DNA of 39,287 nucleotides from an uncultured Paraprevotella sp. (lineage in GTDB: Bacteria; Bacteroidota; Bacteroidia; Bacteroidales; Bacteroidaceae): assembly GCA_947177395.1 (NCBI GenBank), contig CAMWUI010000027.1, positions 1 through 39,287 on the forward strand. The letters are read 5' to 3'. The notes under the pieces are model-generated. The model saw only the letters and a list, made by a program, of their open reading frames with translations. It was not told the origin of the DNA and did not search any database. Made by a program: the position numbers and the translations under genes. This document shows, in pieces, positions 1-8,037 of the stretch. Every line of letters starts with the position of its first letter. Within the stretch, counting starts at the first letter, position 1.

Positions 1-95
1 TGAAGATGCGGCCGCTGTCCCGGTCGCTGGTGGCGGCCGGCGTGAAGAAGGTGCATACGACGGAGGGGAACAGGTATCTGGTGGTGCAGAATTAG
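1..95 (+). CDS. C-terminal tail of an unidentified protein (partial)
   Basis: The frame beginning at base 3 stays open to the TAG at 93-95 and encodes about 30 residues, ending in the motif TTEGNRYLVVQN. The tail is basic and the DNA is clearly more GC-rich than the following 2 kb. The sequence vaguely recalls the winged-helix tails of VirE/primase-type Bacteroides proteins, but too little is present to name it. A 7-bp hairpin (124-130 with 139-145) follows 30 bases downstream and could end its transcript. Confidence 0.5.
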   Translation, partial: KMRPLSRSLVAAGVKKVHTTEGNRYLVVQN

Positions 96-123
96 GGGCG
101 GGCAACGGGTAGAATCCTCGCTC

Positions 124-145
124 TCCGCTCCGTCCGGCGAGCGGA
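124..145 (+). terminator. Possible terminator hairpin of the left-edge gene
   Basis: TCCGCTC (124-130) pairs perfectly with GAGCGGA (139-145) around an 8-base loop. There is no clear T-run after it, so termination is an inference from position. Confidence 0.3.
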
Positions 146-227
146 CAAATACGTGTATCTCTACTTGTTTGCTACTGAGCTCATTTTACATGGAGAAACG
201 GAGAAGAACGGATATTCAAAGCATTAC

Positions 228-350
228 CTACACTATGCGCCCTCTTATGTTGGTGATGAGTTTTTTGGCTTTGTCCTTGTTTGCTTTCTCCCACACCGCT
301 TTTCGCTCCTCATAAAGTTCACGTCGCTTTTCCAAATAGTTGTCTGCCAT
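228..350 (-). CDS. Small charged protein, 40 aa
   Basis: ATG at 350 and TAG at 228-230 on the minus strand give 40 residues starting MADNYLEKRRELYEERK and ending in a basic tail. It is very rich in Lys, Arg and Glu, probably all helical and cytoplasmic, with no signal peptide or membrane segment. Support for expression comes from a Bacteroides-type -7 box (TATCTTTG) at 371-378, about 20 bases upstream of the start, giving a very short leader. From memory, short Bacteroides proteins and some nitroreductase-like proteins begin with a similar MADNYLEK stretch, but I cannot verify this here. Function unknown. Overlapping longer frames on either strand lack such support. Confidence 0.6.
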   Translation of the reverse strand: MADNYLEKRRELYEERKAVWEKANKDKAKKLITNIRGRIV

Positions 351-370
351 AATGCTTTGTCATTTATCTG

Positions 371-378
371 CAAAGATA
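371..378 (-). promoter_or_regulatory. -7 promoter box for the 40-aa protein
   Basis: The minus strand reads TATCTTTG followed by C, matching the Bacteroides TAnnTTTG box. No clear TTTG -33 element is seen. Confidence 0.55.
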
Positions 379-474
379 CGTAATAAAAGGCTAATGACCG
401 TTGGGCCGACGGCAATATATAACTGTATATGTTAAACAACATAAAATACAATCAAAAATACATGTATTCTCTTC

Positions 475-502
475 TTGGTTTTCTGGAAAAGTTTTATATT
501 TG
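475..502 (+). promoter_or_regulatory. Promoter of the candidate small RNA
   Basis: TATATTTG at 495-502 matches TAnnTTTG. TTGG at 475-478 lies 17 bases upstream as a possible -33 element. Transcription would start near 508. Confidence 0.5.
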
Positions 503-507
503 CATCG

Positions 508-574
508 TGTTTTTCATGGTATTAGATTTAAGGTTAATAGAAGATTGGTTGTCGTGATGACAACCTTCTTTTTT
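508..574 (+). ncRNA. Candidate small RNA of about 67 nt
   Basis: Transcription starting about 6 bases after the -7 box at 495-502 would give a short RNA ending at a good intrinsic terminator: GGTTGTC (547-553), a 5-base loop, GACAACC (559-565), then TTCTTTTTT. AGAA (539-542) can also pair with TTCT (566-569). No ORF of useful length starts in it, and the next gene starts more than 300 bases later, so an sRNA or attenuated leader is likelier than an mRNA. The segment starting CATGGTATTAGATTTAAGG looks like a leader I associate with dispersed copies in Bacteroides genomes. That is recollection, not a search result. The start site is inferred. Confidence 0.5.
539..574 (+). terminator. Intrinsic terminator of the candidate small RNA
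   Basis: Seven perfect base pairs (547-553 with 559-565), a 5-base loop, and TTCTTTTTT directly after the stem. Confidence 0.65.
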
Positions 575-866
575 ATACAGGCTCCTCGTCCCAAAATCCT
601 TCATTCTTGTATATAATCCGTTGATTTATATGGAATCAAGAGCCTAACCATCTGTTAGTCAGCAAAACCGACTTTCAAATGTTAAATAGTTTTGGTAACT
701 TTGCATCTATGAAACGACACTTTAACTTACATCTCTAATCTATAAAATTAGCTTTTGTTGAGACGATTCTCGGTTTATTATTCGTTATCATCTATAGTTT
801 TTGAGTATCTTTACCGGAAGAATTTTTAGTTTGAAAATAATTCTGGCAAATATTCTGCGCGAAAAG
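575..866. other. AT-rich intergenic stretch with a possible decayed gene start
   Basis: No intact gene is seen. A promoter-like pair TTTC (673-676), 19-base spacer, TAACTTTG (696-703) precedes an ATG at 709 that opens only eight codons before TAA at 736-738. A hydrophobic stretch (VETILGLLFVIIYSF) is readable in another frame shortly after. This could be the frameshifted start of a lost membrane protein or sensor, but the evidence is weak. Confidence 0.3.
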
Positions 867-897
867 TTGAATACCTTCCGCAGATAAAATATACTTG
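867..897 (+). promoter_or_regulatory. Promoter of the TlpA-like gene
   Basis: TTG at 867-869, a spacer of exactly 20 bases, and TATACTTG at 890-897 (one mismatch to TAnnTTTG). The start codon lies 19 bases downstream. Confidence 0.5.
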
Positions 898-916
898 AAA
901 GCGAAACAAAATAGTT

Positions 917-2284
917 ATGACAAACAGAATTTTTACGATAATTGCATCCTTGATGCTGATTGCATCAATTCCATGCACGGCAAAAGGGTCAAATTCTTCG
1001 GCTGAAACATCAACACAAGACTCAATAACAGTCTCAGGACGCTTCAAGAATATCGCGGAAGGGATGCCTCGTAACACAGTGATAATAGAATGTGATCCAT
1101 CTTACAAGAGTGTGAGGGTTATATGTGAACTTGACAGCAATGGCTCTTTCTGCCATAAGTTTCCTTTTTCATACCCACATACCTTTACTGTTAACTATAA
1201 TAGATGGCATTTTATAAATGCATTTGCAGTTCCGGGAGATTCCATCTATCTTGATATAGATGCCTCCACCTCTCCACTTTCAGTATCTTTTTCCGGAGAC
1301 CATGCAGAAATAAATCAGCAATATAATCCTGCCTTTCAGCATATGAGCTCATTAAGGAATGCAGTGGTTTTGCCCTCTGATACTGTTACGTATGAAGAAT
1401 ATATGCATGTATTTAAAGATTTTGTCAGGCAGGGGCGTGACAGTATCGACAGTTATGCACGAAAGCACAATTTGTCTGACGAAGTTATCTCTATGCTGTA
1501 TTCAGATAATCTTTATACTCTAGCAAATTCTGCCATTGGCTATAGTGGAAGGAATATTGAAGAAATGCGTGCATTTTTCCTTGATCCGATCTTTGACATC
1601 TTTAATGAGGAAAATACAAAGGTAATGATCTTTCCCTATCACCTTTCTGCGATAATGACTCATTTTCCGGATGTCAGAGACAACGCCCCGAAAGGAACTG
1701 TCCGAGATATTATGTATGTCTGTGATGAGAAAGCTCCTGTTCCGGACAGGTCTGTGTTTTTCAATAACAACTATTATGACCGGCTTTATACGCATGATAA
1801 GACCGTCAACGAAATTTCAATTGACGGAATTAAGCCCGGCAGCATCATTGTCTATGATGATGGCGAAATCAAGGAACTTGCCGATGAAAATCCTGTGAAA
1901 TGGTTAATAAATGAGTATAAAGGACATCCAATATATCTTGACATTAGCGCGACTTGGTGCGGTCCATGTCGGGCAGGACTAAAGAGGAGTGAGTCTCTGA
2001 GGGAACATTTTAAAGACAGCGACATCAGATTTGCTGTAATTTGGCTTCGTTCAACCAAGGAAAACTGGATTAAATTTGCCCCTACTATATCAAACACTAT
2101 CCAGATTTTTATAGACGATGTTGCTATGACCGATCGGATCATGGGGCATCTTAATGTTCATGGCTTTCCGACTTACTTCATGATTGATAAAAACGGCAAC
2201 CTAACAAAAGAAGGCGTACCTCGTTATCAATCGCCGGAGCTCCCCGACTTCCTAAATTTCTATATACCCAAGACTGTGGAGTGA
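917..2284 (+). CDS. TlpA-family thiol-disulfide protein with N-terminal beta domain
   Basis: This 455-residue protein has an N-terminal hydrophobic export signal (residues 4-22). The Cys at residue 20 is preceded by Pro, so it does not fit a lipobox. A beta-rich domain covers roughly 30-120, with a D-x-N-G-S-F turn and a following YP typical of Bacteroidetes TlpA relatives. A helical middle region follows, and the thioredoxin fold lies at the C-terminus. The redox motif CGPC is at 348-351 within SATWCGPCRAG. The family reduces or isomerises periplasmic disulfides; the substrate here is unknown. The gene has its own promoter and no operon partner. A fragment of a related gene follows directly, overlapping its stop codon. 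Confidence 0.8.
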   Translation: MTNRIFTIIASLMLIASIPCTAKGSNSSAETSTQDSITVSGRFKNIAEGMPRNTVIIECDPSYKSVRVICELDSNGSFCHKFPFSYPHTFTVNYNRWHFINAFAVPGDSIYLDIDASTSPLSVSFSGDHAEINQQYNPAFQHMSSLRNAVVLPSDTVTYEEYMHVFKDFVRQGRDSIDSYARKHNLSDEVISMLYSDNLYTLANSAIGYSGRNIEEMRAFFLDPIFDIFNEENTKVMIFPYHLSAIMTHFPDVRDNAPKGTVRDIMYVCDEKAPVPDRSVFFNNNYYDRLYTHDKTVNEISIDGIKPGSIIVYDDGEIKELADENPVKWLINEYKGHPIYLDISATWCGPCRAGLKRSESLREHFKDSDIRFAVIWLRSTKENWIKFAPTISNTIQIFIDDVAMTDRIMGHLNVHGFPTYFMIDKNGNLTKEGVPRYQSPELPDFLNFYIPKTVE

Positions 2285-2517
2285 ATACAATATCCATAAG
2301 TAACAATGACGACATTGCTTTCAGCAAGAAAAATTATGTAGGAAATATAAATCCTGACGGTACATTCGAGCTGGATATACCGCTACATTATCCGCAGATA
2401 AATAAATTAGATTTAGGTACAGTTGAAATGGGCGATTCGATGAAAGCCAAGACCTATGCCAACAACGAGCGTCTTGCATGTATTCTTACTTCCTCTGCGC
2501 TAAACTTTCTTACGTAA
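2281..2517 (+). pseudogene. Remnant of a second TlpA-type gene (N-terminal domain only)
   Basis: An open stretch of 78 codons overlaps the stop of the preceding gene and has no credible start (GTG inside the upstream coding end). It reads GNINPDGTFELDIPLHYPQ, the same pattern as SVRVICELDSNGSFCHKFPF in the intact neighbour: an acidic/Asn-Gly turn, Phe, then a proline-tyrosine-proline strand. No signal peptide and no thioredoxin domain follow before the TAA at 2515-2517. I read it as the middle of a beta domain from a lost paralogue. A genuine short protein cannot be excluded. Confidence 0.5.
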
Positions 2518-2585
2518 ATTGTACTTTATGACCAAATCTGTTGCAATGGGAGGCAAAAAAGCACGATGAAGTCGAAAAAAGTTTT

Positions 2586-2593
2586 TAAATTTG
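2586..2593 (+). promoter_or_regulatory. -7 promoter box of the seven-gene operon
   Basis: TAAATTTG followed by CAC matches TAnnTTTG and lies 39 bases upstream of the first start codon. No clear -33 box was found. Confidence 0.5.
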
Positions 2594-2632
2594 CACAGAT
2601 ATGCTATGAATGATTAAAATAAAGATATTCTT

Positions 2633-3925
2633 ATGAATTTAAAGGTAAGATTGACGGTCATGAACTTTTTGGAGTTCGCCGTATGGGGAGCCTATCTGAC
2701 TTCCATGGGAACATATCTGGTCAATGCAGGAATGGCCGCCAATATCGGATGGTTCTATTTTATGCAGGGCGTCGTTTCGCTGTTTATGCCGACCCTGATG
2801 GGGATTTTGGCCGACAGGTGGATGCAGGGACAACGGGTGCTGAGTCTGTGTCATCTGCTGGCCGGTGCGTTTATGCTGGCTGCTTCCTACTACGGCTTGA
2901 CTGCCGGTGAAACGGTTGAATTTTCCACATTGTTCAGTTTGTATACGCTGAGTGTGGCATTTTTTATGCCTACGATAGCTTTGGCCAATTCCGTGGCTTA
3001 TTCAGGATTGGACGGTGCCGGTTTGGACACGGTGAAACATTTTCCGCCCATCCGGGTATTCGGAACCATCGGATTCATCTGTTCCATGTGGGTTGTGGAC
3101 TTGGGAGGCATGCAGGGCAATGCGCTTCAATTCGGTTTTTCCGGACTGCTGAGCCTGATACTGGCCGCCTATTCACTGACATTGCCGAGTTGTCCGGTCA
3201 GCGGAAAGGGGAGAGGGCAAACTTCTTTGGCCGAAGCGCTGGGATTGCGGGCTTTTGCACTTTTCAAGCAAAAGCGCATGGCTATCTTTTTTATCTTTTC
3301 CATGTTGCTGGGATGTTGCCTGCAAATCACCAATGGTTTTGCCAATCCCTTTATTTCAGCTTTCGAGGGTATTGAAGAGTATGCGGACACCTTTGGAGTG
3401 CAACACGCCAATATCCTTATTTCCTTGTCGCAAATCAGCGAAACGTGTTGTATCCTGTTGATTCCTTTTTTCTTGCAGAAATTCGGCATCAAGCGTGTGA
3501 TGCTCATTGCCATGTTGGGCTGGGTGCTTCGTTTCGGATTCTTCGCCATCGGAAATCCCGGATCTGGCGTATGGCTTTTCATACTTTCGATGATTGTCTA
3601 CGGAGTGGCATTCGACTTCTTCAATATTTCCGGTTCCCTGTTTGTGGACAAGGAAACGGATTTGAGCATGCGCAGCAGTGCCCAGGGACTGTTCATGACA
3701 ATGACAAACGGCTTTGGGGTCATCATCGGGACACTCTCGGCACAGGCCGTCATCAATCATTATGTGAACGATCTTCCCGCGACGGCCACAGCGACGGAAA
3801 CGATGCAGGGATGGGCGATGAGCTGGTATATATTCGCCGCATACGCATTGATCGTAGCCGTGGTTTTCGCCTTGGTGTTCCGTTACAAGCATGTGCCTGA
3901 GCAGGTAATGGAGAAAGCAAAATGA
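2633..3925 (+). CDS. MFS transporter, nucleoside:H+ symporter (NupG-like)
   Basis: A 430-residue inner-membrane protein with about 12 hydrophobic helices. It begins MNLKVRLTVMNFLEFAVWGA and carries the family-typical FLEF.VWGAYL first helix, the short loop LADRW after helix 2, and a helix-5 region with VRVFGTIGF-type sequence (IRVFGTIGF). These mark the nucleoside:H+ symporter branch of the MFS, which imports nucleosides with protons. Exact substrate is unproven. It heads a tightly packed operon, and its last four bases overlap the rsmE start (ATGA). Confidence 0.8.
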   Translation: MNLKVRLTVMNFLEFAVWGAYLTSMGTYLVNAGMAANIGWFYFMQGVVSLFMPTLMGILADRWMQGQRVLSLCHLLAGAFMLAASYYGLTAGETVEFSTLFSLYTLSVAFFMPTIALANSVAYSGLDGAGLDTVKHFPPIRVFGTIGFICSMWVVDLGGMQGNALQFGFSGLLSLILAAYSLTLPSCPVSGKGRGQTSLAEALGLRAFALFKQKRMAIFFIFSMLLGCCLQITNGFANPFISAFEGIEEYADTFGVQHANILISLSQISETCCILLIPFFLQKFGIKRVMLIAMLGWVLRFGFFAIGNPGSGVWLFILSMIVYGVAFDFFNISGSLFVDKETDLSMRSSAQGLFMTMTNGFGVIIGTLSAQAVINHYVNDLPATATATETMQGWAMSWYIFAAYALIVAVVFALVFRYKHVPEQVMEKAK

Positions 3926-4683
3926 AAGAACTGCATGTTTTTTACGCTCCCGACATTGATATCATACAGGAGCTTTCGCCGGAGGAGGCTGTCCATTGCG
4001 GACGGGTGTTGCGCATGAAGGCCGGAGATGAAATCCATCTGACCGACGGGAAAGGAGCGTTCTACAAAGCCGATATATTGGAAATCAACGGCAAGAAGTG
4101 TGCTTACCAGGTAACGGAAAAAACAGAGGTCCCCCGCTTATGGACCGGGCATCTGCATCTGGCGGTGGCTCCGACAAAGAATATCGACCGCATGGAATGG
4201 CTGGCCGAGAAAGCTACGGAAATCGGTTTCGACGAATTGTCTTTCCTGCGTTGCCAATATTCCGAACGCATCGTACTGAAGCATGAGCGTATCGATAAGA
4301 TTCTGGTAGCGGCGATGAAGCAGAGCCACAAGGCGGAAAAGCCCCGGCTCAACGAATTGACGAGTTTCCGGGAATTCGTGAATCAGCCGTTTGAGGGACT
4401 GAAATTCATCGCTCATTGCTATGATGAAGCGGATATCGCGGGAAGACCGAAACAAAGAAAGGAAGAGGCATCGGAAGAAGGAAAACCGTTTCTGGCCGAC
4501 GTACTCGCGAGAGGACAGGAATGCTTGGTGATGATTGGCCCGGAAGGAGACTTCAGTATAGACGAGGTGCGTCTGGCCATAGCCAAAGGATTTCAACCGA
4601 TCAGTTTAGGGAGCAGCCGCCTGCGTACGGAGACTGCGGCGTTGGTGGCTGTGCATCTGATGCATCTGGCCAACCGTATATAA
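3922..4683 (+). CDS. rsmE: 16S rRNA (uracil1498-N3)-methyltransferase RsmE
   Basis: RsmE methylates U1498 of 16S rRNA in the assembled 30S subunit, using S-adenosylmethionine. The 253-residue protein has the family layout: an N-terminal PUA-like RNA-binding domain (about 1-70) and a SPOUT methyltransferase domain with a trefoil-knot SAM site. The diagnostic motifs are MIGPEGDFS and LGSSRLRTETAAL near the C-terminus, plus KNIDRMEWLAEKATEIG in the middle. Its start overlaps the transporter stop by four bases, indicating translational coupling. A charged insertion (KQRKEEASEEGKP) before the SPOUT core is a minor oddity. Confidence 0.95.
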   Translation: MKELHVFYAPDIDIIQELSPEEAVHCGRVLRMKAGDEIHLTDGKGAFYKADILEINGKKCAYQVTEKTEVPRLWTGHLHLAVAPTKNIDRMEWLAEKATEIGFDELSFLRCQYSERIVLKHERIDKILVAAMKQSHKAEKPRLNELTSFREFVNQPFEGLKFIAHCYDEADIAGRPKQRKEEASEEGKPFLADVLARGQECLVMIGPEGDFSIDEVRLAIAKGFQPISLGSSRLRTETAALVAVHLMHLANRI

Positions 4684-4698
4684 ATAAAAGTATAAAAC

Positions 4699-6189
4699 AT
4701 GAAGATTATGATGAAGAAAGTAGGTATGGGAGCGGCCGCACTGGCAGCCTTGGTAGCCATCGGACTGGGTGTTTATTATTTTTTTTCAGCAGAACCGACT
4801 TACAAAAACGCTTTACCGGCGGATGCCACCGTATTGGTGTGTGCGGACGGTAAGGAAATCAACAAAGCAGTAAATCTGGAAGAACTGGCACTGCTCATCG
4901 GTCTGAACGAAGAGGAAAAACTGAAAGACTGCGGAGTGAATCTCACGGAGAAAATATACGCTTTCTATCGTTCTCCGGAGAGCATGGGGTTGCTGGCCTG
5001 CATGTCGGACGCCGACAAACTGACAGCCTATATTACGAAAAACGGACTGTTCCGGCAGAAAGTTTCTTCCATCGAAGAAAAGGACGGCTTCAACTGGCTG
5101 ACCATACAGGAAAATGAGGCTGTCCTGATAGGGTACGACAACGAGAAATTTCTGGCCGTAGGTCCCGTATCCGGTTATAATAAAGAGGAAGTACGGCAAC
5201 AGATGATAAAGTGGATGACACAGGGGCGAAAAGAGAGTGCCTTGAACACCATGCTTTATAAGAAACTTGAGGAAAAGGAGGGGCTACTGACATACGCCCT
5301 GTCGATGAAGGCCATACCGGAACAACAAATGACTGGGTATGACCGCCAGATAATGGAGGCATTGGGCGGCATAAAGGAACTGAACGTGGCAGGCGCAGTG
5401 CAGGTCGACCGGAAGAAACTGTCATGCCCGGTGGAATTCTTCACGGAGGACAATACAATCAATGGTTATTGGGACGAAACCGACAAACATTTGAAGAAGC
5501 TTACCGCCGTTTCTGCCGAACAAGCGCCCAAAGGATTGGTGACCTGGATGGGAATGCATCTCGAGGGCGAACCGTTGCTGAAGCAGCTCCGTGAGAATCC
5601 CGATATCCGTACCACGCTGATAGCTCTGAATCTGGTAGCTGACGTGGACAAAATTATCTCGAGTATAAACGGTGAGATAGCATTTGCCATCGATAGCAAC
5701 ACGAACATGCTGCTGACGGCCGATGTGAAGGACGAGACGGTGCTGAAAGACTTGCCGGAGTGGATGCAACCCTATAAACAGAATGGATGGACATGCAAGA
5801 CATTGTCCGACAAGGAATACCTGCTGGGCATTTCCGTCGGTTCCATGCCTTTCCCGATATCCGTAGGTATACGCGGGGGAAAACTCTATGGCGCTACGGG
5901 AAGTCTGCTGGCGGACGGAGTGGGGAAGAAGACAGACGGCAACGAATTGTCAGACTACAAGTCGCAGATAAAGGACAATGTTTTCTTCCTTTTGTTCTCG
6001 CTGCCCAACTTCATGAAAAGCGATGTGTATAAGTCACTGACACGGGAAGATATGCGTATGGCATTGAGCCTTGGCATGGTGAACCGCATCGTGAAAGATG
6101 TTGTCCTGACTGTGTCTGATGCACGTAACAGTGCTTTTGAAATATACTGGAATGAGGATTCCGATCTGTTGAAATCATACCTGAAATGA
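4699..6189 (+). CDS. Membrane-anchored DUF4836-like protein
   Basis: The 496-residue protein has one N-terminal hydrophobic segment (about 7-29) that acts as an anchor or uncleaved signal, followed by a large soluble domain probably in the periplasm. The first soluble stretch, NALPADATVLVCADGKEI, and the following GLNEEEKL resemble Bacteroidetes DUF4836 proteins, which begin with a PADA segment after the anchor. No catalytic motif is recognised. It sits 15 bases after rsmE and overlaps the ABC ATPase gene by four bases, so it is translated together with the transporter and may be its extracytoplasmic partner. That role is an inference. Confidence 0.65.
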   Translation: MKIMMKKVGMGAAALAALVAIGLGVYYFFSAEPTYKNALPADATVLVCADGKEINKAVNLEELALLIGLNEEEKLKDCGVNLTEKIYAFYRSPESMGLLACMSDADKLTAYITKNGLFRQKVSSIEEKDGFNWLTIQENEAVLIGYDNEKFLAVGPVSGYNKEEVRQQMIKWMTQGRKESALNTMLYKKLEEKEGLLTYALSMKAIPEQQMTGYDRQIMEALGGIKELNVAGAVQVDRKKLSCPVEFFTEDNTINGYWDETDKHLKKLTAVSAEQAPKGLVTWMGMHLEGEPLLKQLRENPDIRTTLIALNLVADVDKIISSINGEIAFAIDSNTNMLLTADVKDETVLKDLPEWMQPYKQNGWTCKTLSDKEYLLGISVGSMPFPISVGIRGGKLYGATGSLLADGVGKKTDGNELSDYKSQIKDNVFFLLFSLPNFMKSDVYKSLTREDMRMALSLGMVNRIVKDVVLTVSDARNSAFEIYWNEDSDLLKSYLK

Positions 6190-6830
6190 ATAAAATAGAA
6201 CTGAGGAACATGCTTCCGGCTGTCTTTGTCTCCCGTACAGACGTGGAAGGGGACATCTGGAAGCAGGACGTAACCTTTGAACGAGGCGGTCTTTATCTAA
6301 TAGAGGCCGCCTCGGGTACGGGTAAATCCTCTCTGTGCAGTTATATCTTGGGGCATCGCAGCGATTATGAGGGTACATTGCTGTTCGACGGACGGGATAC
6401 ACGTACCTTGAAGACAGCCGAATGGGTGAAGCTTCGGAGGCATTCGATCAGCCTGTTGTTTCAGGAACTGAGACTTTTTCCGGAATTGACAGCGTATGAA
6501 AATGTCGCCATAAAAAACAATCTTACCAAGCATAAAAGCCGGGAACAGATTCTGCATTGGTTCGACGAACTGGGTATTGCAGACAAGATGGGGGTGAAAG
6601 CCGGACGGATGAGCTACGGTCAGCAGCAGCGTGTAGCTTTGATGCGGGCGTTGGTGCAACCTTTTGATTTCCTGTTTGCCGACGAACCGGTCAGTCATCT
6701 TGATGATGAAAACAGCCGTATAATGGGGCGCATCCTCATGGAAGAGGCTCGGGCGCAGGGAGCCGGAGTCATTGTGACAAGTATCGGCCGGCATATCGAC
6801 CTGGCATACGACAAAATCTATCGGTTATGA
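6186..6830 (+). CDS. ABC transporter ATP-binding protein (LolD/FtsE-like)
   Basis: At 214 residues this is a single nucleotide-binding domain. Walker A is AASGTGKS (41-48), with the usual first glycine replaced by alanine. The signature is MSYGQQQRVALMRAL, with Tyr where LSGGQ has Gly. Walker B is FLFADEP, followed by the D-loop SHLDDEN. The switch region reads VIVTSIGRH, so the normal His after VT is Ser. It pairs with the permease encoded downstream, with a four-base ATGA overlap on both sides. Such pairs usually form mechanotransmission or lipoprotein-handling complexes in the inner membrane; the substrate is unknown. Confidence 0.85.
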   Translation: MNKIELRNMLPAVFVSRTDVEGDIWKQDVTFERGGLYLIEAASGTGKSSLCSYILGHRSDYEGTLLFDGRDTRTLKTAEWVKLRRHSISLLFQELRLFPELTAYENVAIKNNLTKHKSREQILHWFDELGIADKMGVKAGRMSYGQQQRVALMRALVQPFDFLFADEPVSHLDDENSRIMGRILMEEARAQGAGVIVTSIGRHIDLAYDKIYRL

Positions 6831-8029
6831 ATTTAGTTTGGAAACTGCTCAGACAGCATATCAGTATAGGCCAGTTGGGAGGATTCTTCATGGCCAATCT
6901 GTTCGGGATGCTCATCGTCCTGATAGGTTTTCAGTTCTATCAGGACGTAATACCCCTATTTACACAGAATGACGGTTTTATCCGGCAGGATTTCATCATC
7001 ATTTCCAAGAAAGTAAACACAACGGGACTGCTGGGCGGGGGGAGTGTCCGGGTCTTTACCCCGGAAGAGATGGACGAGTTACGGAGCCAGCCGTTTTGCA
7101 AGGAGGTGGGAGCATTTACCGGTAGCCTTTACAAAGTGGCCGCCGGTATGGGAATCGAGGATGTGGCCTCCTTTACTACGGAGATGTTTTTCGAATCGGT
7201 TCCGGACCGTTATATAGACGTTGAAACAGACAAGTGGCGCTATGCGCCCGGTGACCGGTTAATACCCATCATCCTGCCGCGCAGTTATCTCACACTCTAT
7301 AATTTTGGCTTTGCACAAAGCCGCTCTCTACCTCAATTGTCGGAAGGAGTTATCGGGTTGATAAACATGAATATCTACATTCGCGGTAACGGGCGCCAAG
7401 ACTTGTATGAAGGTCGGGTCGTGGGATTCAGTAACCGTCTCAACACAATACTTGTGCCTGAATCTTTTATGAAATGGAGCAACGGACAATACGCTCCGGC
7501 ACTCCCGGCCGTCCCCGCACGCCTGATTGTAGAAGTAGATAATCCGGCTGATGACCGTATCGCCCGCTTCATGCAGGAACGGGGTTATGAGACAGAAGAC
7601 AACAAACTGGATGCTGGGCGCATGACCTATTTCCTTAAAGTCATTTCCGGAATCGTCATGACGGTGGGACTTACTATCTGTCTCCTTTCTTTCTACATCC
7701 TGATGCTCAGCATTTTCCTTTTGGTCCAGAAAAATACGAAGAAGCTGCAAAACCTGTTGCTTATCGGTTACAGTCCCTTGCAGGTTAGTCTGCCTTACCA
7801 GTTGTTGACGGTCGGTATGAATTTGTTGGTGTTACTGCTTTCTTTCGGCATGCTGTGTATTGTGCGTAGCTGGTATATGGCAACGCTGACGGCCTTGTTT
7901 CCTAAAATAGGAGACAACGGTACCGGACTCTCTTTCTGCATCGGCCTGCTGCTTTTCGCGGCAGTCAGCATAGTTAATATGTACGCTGTGCACCGCAAGG
8001 TGATAAATATCTGGAGAAACAAATTGTAA
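6827..8029 (+). CDS. ABC transporter permease, FtsX/MacB-like
   Basis: The 400-residue protein has one membrane helix near the N-terminus (about 18-38), a large extracytoplasmic region of about 230 residues, then three helices in the last 130 residues (about 272-298, 325-345 and 365-387). This is the four-helix topology of FtsX/LolC/MacB permeases. The C-terminal helices and the LLLIGYSPLQV loop resemble the FtsX domain that contacts the ATPase. It overlaps the ATPase gene by four bases and is followed 8 bases later by the kinase-RapZ fusion. Function may concern cell-envelope material, given the MurU-like neighbour, but this is inferred. Confidence 0.8.
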   Translation: MNLVWKLLRQHISIGQLGGFFMANLFGMLIVLIGFQFYQDVIPLFTQNDGFIRQDFIIISKKVNTTGLLGGGSVRVFTPEEMDELRSQPFCKEVGAFTGSLYKVAAGMGIEDVASFTTEMFFESVPDRYIDVETDKWRYAPGDRLIPIILPRSYLTLYNFGFAQSRSLPQLSEGVIGLINMNIYIRGNGRQDLYEGRVVGFSNRLNTILVPESFMKWSNGQYAPALPAVPARLIVEVDNPADDRIARFMQERGYETEDNKLDAGRMTYFLKVISGIVMTVGLTICLLSFYILMLSIFLLVQKNTKKLQNLLLIGYSPLQVSLPYQLLTVGMNLLVLLLSFGMLCIVRSWYMATLTALFPKIGDNGTGLSFCIGLLLFAAVSIVNMYAVHRKVINIWRNKL

Positions 8030-8037
8030 AGCATATT

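Noticed and set aside
153-383. 76-codon plus-strand ORF near the left edge
   Set aside because: It is antisense to the better supported 40-residue gene, and its composition (many Cys, Phe, His) is typical of shadow frames.
1-2520. Integrated mobile element at the left edge
   Set aside because: GC shift and gene remnants are suggestive, but no integrase, transposase, tRNA target or terminal repeats are present within the window.
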